A stretch of 64,000 nucleotides of DNA from Balaenoptera acutorostrata (lineage: Eukaryota; Chordata; Mammalia; Artiodactyla; Balaenopteridae). The notes beneath the pieces are model-generated. The model did no database searches, was not told where the DNA came from, and saw nothing but the letters and a program-made list of their open reading frames with translations. This document shows, one piece after another, positions 36,150 to 46,725 of this stretch (position 1 is the stretch's first letter; each line of letters begins with the position of its first letter). The translations under genes were made by a program, and so were the position numbers. Location of the stretch: the NCBI RefSeq assembly GCF_949987535.1, contig NC_080064.1, forward strand, positions 39,442,282 to 39,506,281, in the 5' to 3' direction.

Positions 36150-36360
36150 AGACAACAGCAATCTTATCACATCACTTCCTGATTCCAGTCCTCCCATGGC
36201 TTCTTTGAGGAGTTAGGATAAAGTCTTTGTTCAGTGTCTCCTCTCCCTGACAGAGAATGTCAGCCCCTCGGGATAGGACCGTGGTTCTCCATCACTGGCT
36301 CCCTGGTGCCCAGCACAGAGTCAGCCACAGGCAGGTACTAGTAAATACCGTTGAATAAGT
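36150..36360 (+). mobile_element. L2 LINE 3' end fragment
   Basis: L2-like phrases: TTATCACATCACTTCCTGAT, CAGTCCTCCCATGGCTTCTT and the tail GGTGCCCAGCACAGAGTCAG. Confidence 0.55.
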
Positions 36361-36525
36361 GCAGAGAAGGAGAAGTTGGGGGACAGAGTCCTAGGCTCCA
36401 TTTCTGGCTTTGCACTGACTTGCTTTGAGACTTTAGGCAAGTCTCTCCCCTTCCTGGACCTCAATATCCAAAACTGTGAAGAAGGTATATTGGACTAAAG
36501 TGGTAGTTTAAGAATGGGGATTAAG

Positions 36526-36803
36526 GGACTTCCCTGGTGGTGCAGTGGTTAAGAATCCGCCTGCCAATGCAGGGCACACGGGTTCGAGCCCTGGTCCCAG
36601 AAGATCCCAGATGCCGAGGAGCAACTAAGCCCCTGCGCCACAACTACTGAAGCTGGCGCGCCTAGAGCCCGTGCTCCGCAACAAGAGAAGCCACCGCAAC
36701 GAAGAGCAGCCCCCGCAACGAAGAGCAGCCCCCGCTCGCCGCAGCTGGAGAAAAGTCCGCGTGCAGCAACAAAGAACCAGTGCAGCCAAAAAAAAAAAAA
36801 AAG
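36526..36803 (+). mobile_element. CHR-family SINE with internal 20-bp tandem duplication
   Basis: Head GGGACTTCCCTGGTGGTGCA, B box, and a body in which the unit CGCAACGAAGAGCAGCCCCC occurs twice in a row (about 36696-36735). A-tail of about 15. Confidence 0.9.
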
Positions 36804-36826
36804 ACTTTAAAAATGGTCCACATCAG

Positions 36827-37126
36827 GGCTTCCCTGGTGGCGCAGAGGTTGAGAGTCCACCTGCCAATGCAGGGGACACGGGTTCGAGCCCTGGTCTGGG
36901 AAGATCCCACATGCCGCGGAGCAGCTGGGCCCGTGAGCCACAATTGCTGAGCCTGCGCGTCTGGAGCCTGTGCTCTGCAACAAGAGAGGCTGCGATAGTG
37001 AGAGGCCCGTGCACCGCGATGAAGAGTGGCCCCTGCTCGCCGCGACTGGGGAGGACCCTCGGGCAGAGGCGAGGACCCAACACAGCCAAAAATAAATAAA
37101 TAAATAAATAATTTAAAAAAAAAACA
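36827..37126 (+). mobile_element. CHR-family tRNA-derived SINE
   Basis: A second SINE only about 25 bp downstream of the previous one and in the same orientation. It is closer in sequence to the copy at 9209-9522 (both have GCAGCTGGGCC and GATAGTGAGAGGCCC), hence a different subfamily from its neighbour. Confidence 0.9.
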
Positions 37127-38089
37127 AAAACCTCTCAGCTACTCCATAAGATAGTAGTTGTGCTTCTAGTATCCACCAATGGATTAAACATTAAAATGAC
37201 CACAAAGCTTTTCACTGTGGGTATTTCTCAGTCACAGCAGCTTCGACATCCATTTGCAAAGCATTCATACCTATGTGTGAGATACATTGTGTGTCCTCTT
37301 TACAGACAGCACAGGGTGCCACGTGGTTTTCAGATGCCTTGCTTTAGCTAAAGGGCCTGTAGGTTGGGAATCAGTGGCCCAGGTCCTCTCAGAGTTCTCC
37401 AGGCCCTGGGTTTATGTGTCTAACATGGACCACAGGAGCTGTGCAACTTGCTCAGGATCACACAGCGAATGAGTGGTGGATTCTAACTCACTCTTTTCCA
37501 GCCCGACTCCCTTGGCTCAGCAGGCCTGGCTGACAGCACCACTCCCCCTCAGCTACCCTGGAAATGAGAAGCAGGGAGGCCCGAGAGCCCTGAGATTGCC
37601 TAGGGTGCAGGTGAGGTGGATGGCAGAACGCTGACAGTCCCAAATGACATGGAACATGCTTCAGATGCCAGGTGTGTGGTTTAGGAGCAGCTGGAATTAC
37701 ACGCTCAGGGTTGCACCAACATTGTCTGCGTCTGAGCCTGAACCGAGTCTGGACCTTGCAGAGGCAAGGACTGCGTTGGGGGTCTCGGCCCAGGGCCACG
37801 GAGCTGAGCAGAGAGGCAGCAAGGGCAGGAGGCAGATTCCTAGCTGGAAATCAGGCACAGGGATCTTTTCCCTTTCCAGACACTTGTGGTCATTTGTTCG
37901 TTTGTTCGTTCATTCATTCATTCATTCAGCAAGGTAGTCAGTCAGTCACTCAACAATGCTCACTGAGCAGTGCAGCTCTGCAGCCTGACACAGGGTCCAG
38001 GGATGAACTGGGCACAGAGGAAAGCAAACGCAGAGCACGTGCTTAAGGCTCAGTCAAGCCAGAGGCGCGGGTGGGCCTTTTACCTGCCG

Positions 38090-38350
38090 AAGGAGAAATG
38101 GGGAAATGTTTTCCGGAGGAAAAGATGATTATCTTCTCTGAATGGTTCTCAAAGGACAAGGAGGAGTCCACCAGGCAGGTTAGGTGGAATCTTTCAGAGG
38201 GAAAGATGGGCCTTCCCGTTAATTAAAGTCTTAGGAGATCGAGGGGCTGGCTGGAAAAGTAAATGAGACTGCCTTTGTATCCAAAGCTGGCAAAGCGGGT
38301 TTGCTCACTTCAATTAGCAAAGGCTCCGAGAGGGAGAGGACCTCGCACTT
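38090..38350. promoter_or_regulatory. Candidate conserved non-coding element
   Basis: Unique sequence with balanced composition. It includes AAAGATGATTATCTTCTCTG, CCGTTAATTAAAGTC and CTTCAATTAGCAAAGGCTC: homeodomain TAATTA/CAATTA cores beside a CAAAG core. A regulatory role is inferred. Confidence 0.3.
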
Positions 38351-38919
38351 TGCTGAAAGTGCCTCTGTAGAGAACATGTGTGTGTGTGCTGAGGGGGAAA
38401 CAGGGTGCAGGGGGACGGGGGAGAAAGGAGGTGGTGGGGCCTCGGGTGGGTCAGGTCGTGCGGCCCCTGCCAGCCGTGTTAAGGATTCAGCTGACTTCTG
38501 AGCTGATGGGGAGCCACTGCACGTGTTTAACCGATGAGGCATTGCTCCAGCTGCTGAGGAGAGAAGGAATCGGAGTGGGAGGTAGGGGTCCCAGCCAGGA
38601 GGCTACCGCAGTCGGCAGTGTGAGAACTGACACTGGCCTGAACAAGGACTGAGACAGAGGGACGAGAGAAGAGACAACAACTGAGAGAAACTTCTGAGAA
38701 CCAACAGGTCTTGGTGAGTGGAGGTGGTCAGAGAGGGAGAGAAAGGAGGAGAGGGTGATGGCCAGTTCCTGGATGTGTGACAAAGTTGAGGTTTAAGGTA
38801 CCATCTGACATGGATGCTGGAGGCCCTCTCTCTGCCCTGGTCTGAAGTGAATGGGTGTGAAGGGTCTGATGCTTTCGCAGAAGCAGAGCCTCGGTTCACA
38901 TGGCATCGTATGCTCAGCC

Positions 38920-39370
38920 TCCCATCTGGTCTCTTAGCCTCCAGCCTCTTCACTCTCCAGTCTCTCTGCTGTCCCACTGATCTAAACAAGGAATCTGATC
39001 TTGTCACTCCCCTGCTGAAAAATTTTCAAAGGCTTCCTGTTGTCTCTAGAAAGAAGTAATCTTCTAAGCCTGGCAAATAAGTCATCTACAATCTGATTCC
39101 ATCTACCTTCTTTGTCTCAGTCCCCTGACACTCTACGCTAGCCACAGTGAACTATAATAGTAACAAGAAAAACAACAACAGCTACAATAGCTCCCCACAG
39201 TATTGATGTGTTCCAGGCAGTGTCCTAAGAACTTTATACATATTAACTCATCTAATTTTTAGTAGAAAAACACTGAAAGTCTTGCACTTCCCAGAATGGA
39301 CTATATCCTCTTGCCTTTAGACCTTTGCACCTGAGGTTTTCTTGTCCTGGTAGCCAGCCATCCTTCTAGC
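38920..39370 (+). mobile_element. L2 LINE fragment with embedded MIR
   Basis: L2 phrases AATCTGATCTTGTCACTCCC and TCTACAATCTGATTCCATCT, then a reverse MIR piece (about 39165-39260, ending CATATTAACTCATCTAATTT), then L2 again (GCCTTTAGACCTTTGCACCT). Confidence 0.6.
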
Positions 39371-40063
39371 CATCTGATTCACATTTATCTGCCATCAACT
39401 TGTGCCAGGCACTATACTAAGTGCTAGGGATACAAATATGAATGAGACATGGTACCTGCCCTCAAAGTATACAGAGTCTAGTGTGGGAGACAGACACATG
39501 GAGAGTCAGTGAGGTAAGTGCAGTGATGAGATGGGATGGGGCACAGAGAATGAGCCCTCATCCAGCTTGGGCCTGCTCGCCCCCCACCCCTGCAGCTGGA
39601 GTTCTACCCCCTCCAGGAAGCCTTCTGGCTTTGCCAGGCTGGGTGGGCTCCCTTTTCTGTGCCCCTGCAGTCCCTTCTCTGCCCGCATCACACACTGACC
39701 ACACAGTGAAGGGAGAGGACAGTCTGATTCATCACTGACTCAGGACCCAGGGCAGCCTGGACACAGATCCTCGGGGTTTGCTGAACGGAAGTGCTTGAGG
39801 TATGAAGAGGCACCGAGAGGGGCATTCTCCTCCTGGGTTCTTCTCTGATGCTCTCTTCAGAGTCAGGCCTGCCCTTGTTCCCTTTCCCGAGGCTGGCGCA
39901 GGCCCCCCAGCCCAGAGAGCACTGCAGTGGTCAGGCTCTGCGGGTAAGGCTGGGGCTGCTGCTTTCATCCCTAGTTCAGGAGAAGCCTGGTTAGAAAAGG
40001 CCACACCAGAATGGGCACCCAATATGCCCCCTCGCCAGGCTGCAACTGTCTGCCCCAGGCTTC

Positions 40064-40350
40064 CTCCTCTTTTTTTTTTTTATTTAATATTTATTTATGT
40101 TTTTAGCTGCGTCAGGTCTTAGTTGCTGCTCGCAGGATCATTCGTTGTGGCACAAGGGCTCTTCGTTGGGGCACGCGGGCTTCTCTCTAGTTGTGGTGCG
40201 TGGGCTCAGTAGTTACAGTGTGCGGCCTCTAGAGCACATGTGCTTAGCTGCCACACGGCATGTGGGATCTTAGTTCCCCGACGAGGGGTCAAACCTGCGT
40301 CCCGTGCATTGAAAGGCAGGTTCTTAACCACTGGACCACCAGGGAAGTCC
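40064..40350 (-). mobile_element. CHR-family tRNA-derived SINE
   Basis: T-run at the left and head CCACCAGGGAAGTCC at the right. Perfect target duplication CTGCCCCAGGCTTC at 40050-40063 and 40351-40364. Confidence 0.93.
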
Positions 40351-41774
40351 CTGCCCCAGGCTTCTGAGGAAGGACCACCATCTTGGACAGCTCTGGTCTT
40401 GGAAGAGAGAGGAGGTCCTGCAGCAGCCCTTGGGATCCCTGGGTGGCAGGGCTTGAGGTGAGGGTGTCTCTGAGAGTTCCTTGAGTTCCTGAGCCCCTTC
40501 TGCAGCCTCTGGGCTATGGGTTCTGTGGCTGCTATGATGGAAAGCTTTAGGAATAAATGGCTCTAGAGTGGTCTCAGACTAGGGGTATTTGAGAAATTTT
40601 CTAGGAAGCCTTATGGGGTCTGGTGACAGCTCAGGCTGGTCCCTTGAACCCTCACTGGGTTAACATAGTTCCTTCTCTCCAGAGCTCTGGAAAGGCAGTC
40701 AGGGGGCCCTCCTAGAGTGGCTGTGAATCTTGGGGCAAGGACCTGAAGTGACTTTCAGCCTCAGCCCTCTCTCCCAGGCGGAGTGGCTGGGAAGCTCAGT
40801 CCCCCACCCTCTGCTCCTTGCCTCGAAGCCCATCTTGGCTCATGGTGCCTCTGTAGAGGTGGGGCTGGGGGCAGGGAGCCTTGGGGGCTGACGCTAACAG
40901 CTTTGGACAGGGTGGGAATTTCCACTCCTATCTAGGGAGGCATCAACACTGCGTGCCCTGACCTGGGCCTTTGGCCTCCAAAGGGCAGTGGGAAGGCCGG
41001 CCCCAGGGCCAATCCCTGGCCATTAATCCCTCCTGCCAGCCTGAATATCCACCCAACGTGGTCAGACAAAGGCCTGCCCAGCCCAGCCACTGTGTTCCTC
41101 CCGCCCCAGGGGCTCCACTCAGACGCTGGGCCGCCTGGAATCCAGGCCCATGAGAAAGGGGCCGCCTTCACTGGCCATCTTATGCCCGGATGCTCAGCCG
41201 CATCCCGTCCGGCCCAGGGCCTGTGAAAAGAGGGCCCAGCCACGCTGAAAACAAGGATTAGCCCTTGGGCCACTCCCTGACACCGGCCTGCTTGGCTCCG
41301 GGAAGCAGGCCCAATGGAGGGGGCCAGGCAGACACAGAGAACTGGAAAAGTCTGGGTTCTCACCCCTTTGGCCCAGCTCCCTGCCCCCACCCTTCCCAAG
41401 AGTAGCACAGCCAACCACACAGTCAGTATCATTTATTGAACATATACTATGTCCCAGTCTCTACACATGGACTGGAAAATTGAAAGTATAAGAAAACTGC
41501 AGTCTGCCAGCGGAGGTAATAAGAGCCATTCTCCACAACCCGCCCCCTACCCCAGGAGGCTGTGGGAGAGGCATCTGGAAGGGGAGCTTCAGCCCTAAGG
41601 GAAAGTGAGAAAGATGGTGGCTCTGGTTCTGTGCCTGAGTCTAGCTTCAGGGTTCTGCTACACCTGGTTGAAAATATGCAGGCTCTGAAATCACTTCTCT
41701 GGCTCTGCCTCTCTCCTTCCCTTCCTGGTTTAATACCAGACATGCCAGGTGTGTGGTAGAAAGGAAATCTCCTA

Positions 41775-41935
41775 TTACCAGGTGCTAATGTGGGCCAGGC
41801 ACTTTCATACATGATCTCATTTGAACCTCATAACAATGCTGAGAGGGTCCATTATTGTTCCTCTTGGCAGGTGAGGAAACTGCGGCTCAAATGAGCAATC
41901 GGCAGCCCAGGTCTCTCGGCTCTTGGAGCCAGGTT
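41775..41935 (-). repeat. MIR SINE remnant
   Basis: Reverse MIR landmarks: GGGCCAGGCACTTTCATACA, ATCTCATTTGAACCTCATAA and CAGGTGAGGAAACTGCGGCT. Confidence 0.7.
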
Positions 41936-42664
41936 CCCTGCTGCTGCCGCTGCTTGTCTTGCCTTCCTCTTTGGTGAGCTGTTCATTGCGACTGTACCAT
42001 CTTATGCTCCTAAGGCCTGTGTCAGGCAGTAGGATGCAAGGTGGAGAGGGTACTGAGGTCAGGTCTGTTTGTGTATAAACTAGGCTGACTCTTCACTGCT
42101 GTGAGTGTGGCGGGGGGGAGGGGTTGTCTCTAGAGCTCCGAGTGTCATCTTCTCCTTCCTCTCTGCTTCTACAGCCCCCTCTGCCTGCCTCTCTCCAAGT
42201 TGTAATTGTTTGTGTGTCCACCTCTCCATCAGATTGTGAGTCTCTTCACCTCTGTCTCCCCTGAGCACTGGCAAAGGGCCTAGCACAGAAGTGCTCGATG
42301 AATGATGTGGGCTAATGAGGCCAAGAGAACCGAAGGAAGGATGGATTTGGATTCATGTGGAATTGACAGCACTTGCAGATTGCAGTGATGGGGGAGGTAA
42401 GAGCCCGAGATGGTGTCCATATTTCTGATCTGGGTGGTGAGGGGCAAGGGGTCCACTGGCTGAGATTTGAAATGCAGGAAGGGGAGGAGGATGGGGTCGG
42501 GGGTGCATGAGGCTGAGCGTCATGTCCAATGCACACTTGGACATGCTGACCTGGAGGTCAGCAGAAAGGCTAGGCATCAACTTTGCAGCTGAAGTCGTGA
42601 GAGCTGGAAGGCCTCCAGAGTAAATTACTTCTACAGTCTCGGCTTTACGCTACGGTGTTCCTAG

Positions 42665-42880
42665 TCTTGGTGCCAGTGCACTGAACTCTGGGTTTAATCC
42701 CACTGGCCACCTACTAGCTGTGTCAGGTTAGACAAGTCTCTTAACCTCTCAAAGCCTTAGTTTCCTTATCTGCAAAATAGGGGTATTAATAGTACCTACC
42801 TCTCAAGGTGTTCACGTTTAAGTGAGCTAATGTGCATAAGTGTTTACCACATACACAATGCTCTGTAATGGTGGCTGGTA
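42665..42880 (+). repeat. MIR SINE, near full length
   Basis: Forward MIR landmarks in order: CTACTAGCTGTGTCAGGTTA, TCTTAACCTCTCAAAGCCTT, TTTCCTTATCTGCAAAATAG, AATAGTACCTACCTCTCAAG. Confidence 0.8.
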
Positions 42881-44208
42881 TATTATCAGCTGAGATTGGA
42901 GCTGGGAGAGCGGAGTCCTGGAGCTTCAAGTTTGGAATTTGAAGTCCTAGGCCCTTTGGCTGCTATAGCTAGCTTTGATCATCTGTACCCAGGGGCACTC
43001 CACATCAGGGTCAGAACTGGTCGGCTCTCAAATGCCAACCCTGCACTTGCACCATCCCAAGAGTGAGAGGCCGCTTAAATCTGGGCCACTTCAGTTGCCT
43101 TACCTACTCCCAGCCCTGTTCCCTTGAACTTGCCTATCTCTAAGACAGACAAGTCTCTTTAAGACAAGGCTCTTTCATCCTTTAGTTCCCTCCAAGCCAG
43201 GTCTGGCTTTCCTGTCACTTTGGAAAAGTTTCCTGAAATAGGCTCAGGGTTGCATCTCTTCTGAACCGTGTGGTGGGTGGTGGTATTTCCTAGAGCCAGG
43301 TTTTAATAAAGACTAAGACCACCCTGCCTTCCCCAGTGAGATGCGAGTCTGGCATTTCTGGGCCAGTAAGCAGCTCCCTCAGACCTCCAGTCTGTGGAAG
43401 CACTTGGGGGTCACTCTCTGACCCAGTAACTGCTCCTTGGAACTCTGCGCTGTGCAGGCTGTGTTTTGTGCATCTTCCCAGTGTGCATGACATGAGTGCG
43501 TGAGAAAGGGAGCCCTTTTTCTAGAAGAGAAGATGCATGGAGAAGAGGCAGCCAGAAGGCAATTCCAAGTTATAGATTTTCTAGGGGGCTCTTGATTTAA
43601 AGTAGTCAGTCCTCCAGTTCCCAAACCTGCTAGCTGGACCACTTTTCACTATTTTGTTTTTTCAAAGGATGCTGGCCTGGATGGGACAAGATTGTGGGGG
43701 AGGTAGCAGAGAGCGGAGATGCTGACCCTGGAGCCAGGAAACATCCTCCCCTGAGACACGCCAGCCTCCTGCTCTCCCCGTCCCCCACCGTACCTTTCTC
43801 CATTGCCTAATGTCCCAGGGTGGGCCTGGCACCTCCCCGACCAGCACAGTATCAGGATGCTGAGGGCTAGCAAGGCGGCCTTGTGCGGCTCTCATCTCTG
43901 CCCCAGCGGGGGTTGGAAGGACCAGGAGGGGACTAGGAGAGAAGGATGGAGGGGATAGGAGTTGGCTGGGAGAAGCATAATGGGGAGGGGGCCCAGAGAG
44001 TGCTCTGAATGGGTGGATTTGTGACTGGCATTGAGCCAAAGGGGTGGAGGTTGAGGGAGGAGCGGAAAGGGAAGGGAGCTGACAGAATCTGGTGGGATGG
44101 GGCCAGGGCCAGGGACTGACCCCATGGAGATGAGGAAGGGATGAGGCTGGGTCTGGGACTGACTGACCCAAAGGGAGGAGACCAAGGGAGGGGTGAAATG
44201 TTGGAGGT

Positions 44209-44231
44209 GGGGATGGGGATGGGGATGGGGG
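44209..44231 (+). promoter_or_regulatory. G-quadruplex-capable (GGGGAT)n run upstream of FOXE3
   Basis: Four G-runs of four to five bases separated by AT dinucleotides, about 120 bp upstream of the TATA-like element. Quadruplex formation is predicted from the pattern only. Confidence 0.5.
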
Positions 44232-44346
44232 AGAATTGTCAGCATCGTAAGAGGATTGGGAAGGCAAATTAGAGGGGAGGCGCTGGCCAGCGGAGAAGGT
44301 CCGAGCCCTCGCCCCTGGTTTGGGGCACAGGGGGAGGGGGCCGTGT

Positions 44347-44356
44347 CCATATAAGG
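44347..44356 (+). promoter_or_regulatory. FOXE3 TATA-like box overlapping a perfect CArG box
   Basis: CCATATAAGG fits the SRF CArG consensus CC(A/T)6GG and contains TATAAG. A TATA box here would give a start site near 44380 and a 5' UTR of about 30 bases before the ATG at 44410. Confidence 0.6.
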
Positions 44357-44369
44357 CGGGCCAGCGGCC

Positions 44370-45560
44370 CCAGCTCTCTCCGAGAGCTCGGGCAGCCCGC
44401 CACATTCTCATGCCTGGGCGCAGCGACATGGAGCCGCCGGCCGCTTTCTCGGGCTTCCCGGCCCCGCCCTCGGTCGCGCCGTCGGGGCCGCCGCCGTCGC
44501 CGCTTGCCGGAGCCGAGCCCGGGCCGGAGCCCGAGGAGGCGGCCGCGGGCCGCGGGGAGCCGGAACCTGCGCCGGCGCCGGGCCCGGGCCGCCGGCGCCG
44601 GCGGCCCTTGCAGCGCGGGAAGCCGCCCTACTCGTACATCGCGCTCATCGCCATGGCGCTGGCTCACGCCCCCGGCCGCCGCCTCACGCTGGCCGCCATC
44701 TACCGTTTCATCACCGAGCGCTTCGCCTTCTACCGCGACAGCCCGCGCAAGTGGCAGAACAGCATCCGCCACAACCTCACGCTCAACGACTGCTTCGTCA
44801 AGGTGCCCCGCGAGCCGGGCAACCCGGGCAAGGGCAACTACTGGACGCTCGATCCGGCGGCCGCCGACATGTTCGACAACGGCAGCTTCCTGCGGCGCCG
44901 CAAGCGCTTCAAGCGCGCCGAGCTGCCCGCGCTCCCTGCCGTGCCGCCCGCGCCCGCCGCCGGCCCGCCGCCCTTCCCCTACGCGCCCTACGCGCCCGGC
45001 CCCGCGCTGCTCGCGCCGCCTCCTCCCGCCGCTCCGGGCTCCACGCCGCCCGCGCGCCTCTTCAGCGTCGACAGCCTGGTGAGCCTGCCGCCCGAGCTGG
45101 CGGGGCTGGGGGGCCCCGAGCCGCCCTGCTGCGCTGCGCCCGACGCCGCCTTCCCGCCCTGCGCGGCAGCCGCCTCCCCGCCACTCTACTCGCCGCCGCC
45201 CGAACGCCTGGGGCTGCCCGCGACGCGTCCTGGCCCCGGACCGCTGCCCGTCGAGCCGCTGCTGGCCTTGGCAGGGCCGGCGGCCGCGCTCGGCCCGCTC
45301 GGCCCGGGGGAGGCCTACCTGCGGCCGCCGGGCTACGCGCCGGGGCTGGAGCGCTACCTGTGAGCCCTTCCAGCCCGGCGGAGTGGCTCGGGCCCCTCTC
45401 CCCCGGGACGGGGCGCTGCCTGGGAGCCCCCGTCTCTGCCCCCTTGGCTTGGAGCGCACCTCGGAGCTCCCAGCTCTGATTGATGGACTGAGCACACCTG
45501 TTGCATCCGTCTCTGCCCCCCATCTCTGGGGAGCCTCCCGCCGTCTCTCCACCGGACTGA
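44370..45560. other. CpG island over FOXE3
   Basis: CpG-dense, roughly 75-80% GC by eye, spanning the predicted start site, the whole coding region and the early 3' UTR. Confidence 0.85.
44410..45363 (+). CDS. FOXE3: FOXE3, forkhead box E3 transcription factor
   Basis: Single-exon gene for a nuclear winged-helix transcription factor needed for lens epithelium and anterior segment development. It encodes 317 residues (human about 319 from memory). A Pro/Ala-rich N-terminus and an RRRRR basic stretch (61-65) are followed by the forkhead domain, about residues 71-169, starting [20 protein letters not shown], with helix 3 [15 protein letters not shown] and wing/[12 protein letters not shown] Pro/Ala-rich tail ends GLERYL. 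The start [16 protein letters not shown] matches the family N-terminus. An in-frame ATG at 44320 is rejected because it precedes the TATA box. A second ATG at 44428 (Met7) has a better initiation context. Coding GC is very high. The frame is intact, so no sign of loss. Confidence 0.97.
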   Translation: MPGRSDMEPPAAFSGFPAPPSVAPSGPPPSPLAGAEPGPEPEEAAAGRGEPEPAPAPGPGRRRRRPLQRGKPPYSYIALIAMALAHAPGRRLTLAAIYRFITERFAFYRDSPRKWQNSIRHNLTLNDCFVKVPREPGNPGKGNYWTLDPAAADMFDNGSFLRRRKRFKRAELPALPAVPPAPAAGPPPFPYAPYAPGPALLAPPPPAAPGSTPPARLFSVDSLVSLPPELAGLGGPEPPCCAAPDAAFPPCAAAASPPLYSPPPERLGLPATRPGPGPLPVEPLLALAGPAAALGPLGPGEAYLRPPGYAPGLERYL

Positions 45561-46110
45561 ACCCCCCTCCCCACCGCGAACTGTGAGGCCCCCGTTTCTT
45601 CTCCCTCCACTGTGCACGCCCCCCACCCGCCAGCGCTCTTTTGGGTCCCACGTCTGGGGACCCTGGATCACCACCTGTGAGCCCTCACCTCGGGTTTCTG
45701 GTGAACTCCAAGCCTTCTGAAGCCAGACCTCCGATCTCAAGCCACTTCCCGACTGGCTCCTCATTTCTTTAACCTTCCCTGGTGTTTTTATAAGACAAGG
45801 AGTCAAACCCAGGTCAGACTGGGTTTATGACTCCCTTGCTGTTGTCCCTTCATCCCCCCACAAGTTTGTCCCTGCACCCCCAGTTATCTGTACGTTCTCG
45901 GTTTCTTGCTGGGAGAGCGCTCCCCTTCCACACAGACGCACCTGGCTGAGCTCTTGCAGACCCTGAGGACAGTTCTTCATCTCTGAGACAAGCAGCACCA
46001 GGGGTTCCTTGACTGCAAGGGGAGTTAGTGGGCTGCCCCACCATCTGGAAAACTTGGGACTTGTTAGGTTATTATTATTTTTAATTAAAACTAGTTTAAT
46101 TAAAAAGAAA
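45364..46110 (+). other. FOXE3: FOXE3 3' UTR (extent inferred)
   Basis: Non-repeat sequence that falls from GC-rich to AT-rich. It ends near two ATTAAA hexamers (46084-46089 and 46099-46104) inside an AT-rich near-palindrome. No AATAAA occurs in this stretch. The end is inferred. Confidence 0.5.
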
Positions 46111-46579
46111 GAAGAAACCTTCCTCTGGGCCCGGTGTGTCGGCTGGTGACTTGGGGGAGTGGTCTGGGGAGGCAGTGGGGGAGCTTTGCTCAGGATCTTG
46201 GGTCACCACATGGGGTGAGCCCCTTGTGAGTTATTAGGCAGAGGTTCATGAAGTAGGATTAGGATGTGATTAAGCCATAGCTGTGCACATAGTAGGCCTG
46301 GTAAAATGCCACCACCTGCCGCGGAGGCTGGTAGAGATGAGATGGGGCGTGCAAATGAGTGTATTTGGCCAGTGGGTTTGTCTGCTGTGTGGGATTATTC
46401 CCAGCTCCCATGGATAAGGGACCATTGGCTACTCCTCCAACAAGGACTTACTGAATGTGCCAAGCAGTGGGAATATATCACTAAACAAATGGGCAAGATC
46501 CCTGCCTTAAGGAGCTTATGGATCCGTGGGGAAGAGACATTACCAATCAGTTCTCAGACAAATGAGACAAGAGCTCTAG

Positions 46580-46725
46580 AGCCTTCCACTCAAACTGTGG
46601 TCCAGGTCCCAGGGACCTGGGAGCTTGTTAGAAATGCATAATCTCAAGCTCTAACTCAGATCTACTGAATCATCAGATTCCACATTTTAACAAAATTCTC
46701 GGGTGATTAGTATATGCATAGTATT
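46580..46725. mobile_element. MER5A-type DNA transposon fragment
   Basis: Body phrases CTCAAACTGTGGTCCAGGTC, GGAGCTTGTTAGAAATGCAT, TCTACTGAATCATCAGATTC and AAAATTCTCGGGTGATTAGT are characteristic of MER5A/Charlie-derived elements. Confidence 0.7.

Larger units (their letters stand above)
14935..44340. other. Gene-poor interval CMPK1-FOXE3
   Basis: About 29 kb with no protein-coding exon that I can support. Contents are the repeats listed separately plus unique sequence. Open frames here are short, overlap repeats or lie in low-complexity sequence. Some stretches (about 17470-18220, 23260-24290, 35620-36000, 43000-44200) are diffuse old-repeat-like or unique sequence that I could not assign. 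Confidence 0.7.

Noticed and set aside
43662..44429. Minus-strand 255-residue open frame upstream of FOXE3
   Set aside because: Low-complexity Pro/Ser product of a purine-rich tract read on the other strand. No recognisable domain or splice context.
44504..45479. Overlapping long frames (192 and 242 residues) inside FOXE3
   Set aside because: Out-of-frame shadows of the forkhead coding exon.
44269..45651. Minus-strand 460-residue open frame opposite FOXE3
   Set aside because: It lies antisense to a CpG-rich coding exon, is Arg/Gly/Ala-rich and has no domain. It is open because stop codons are rare at this GC content.
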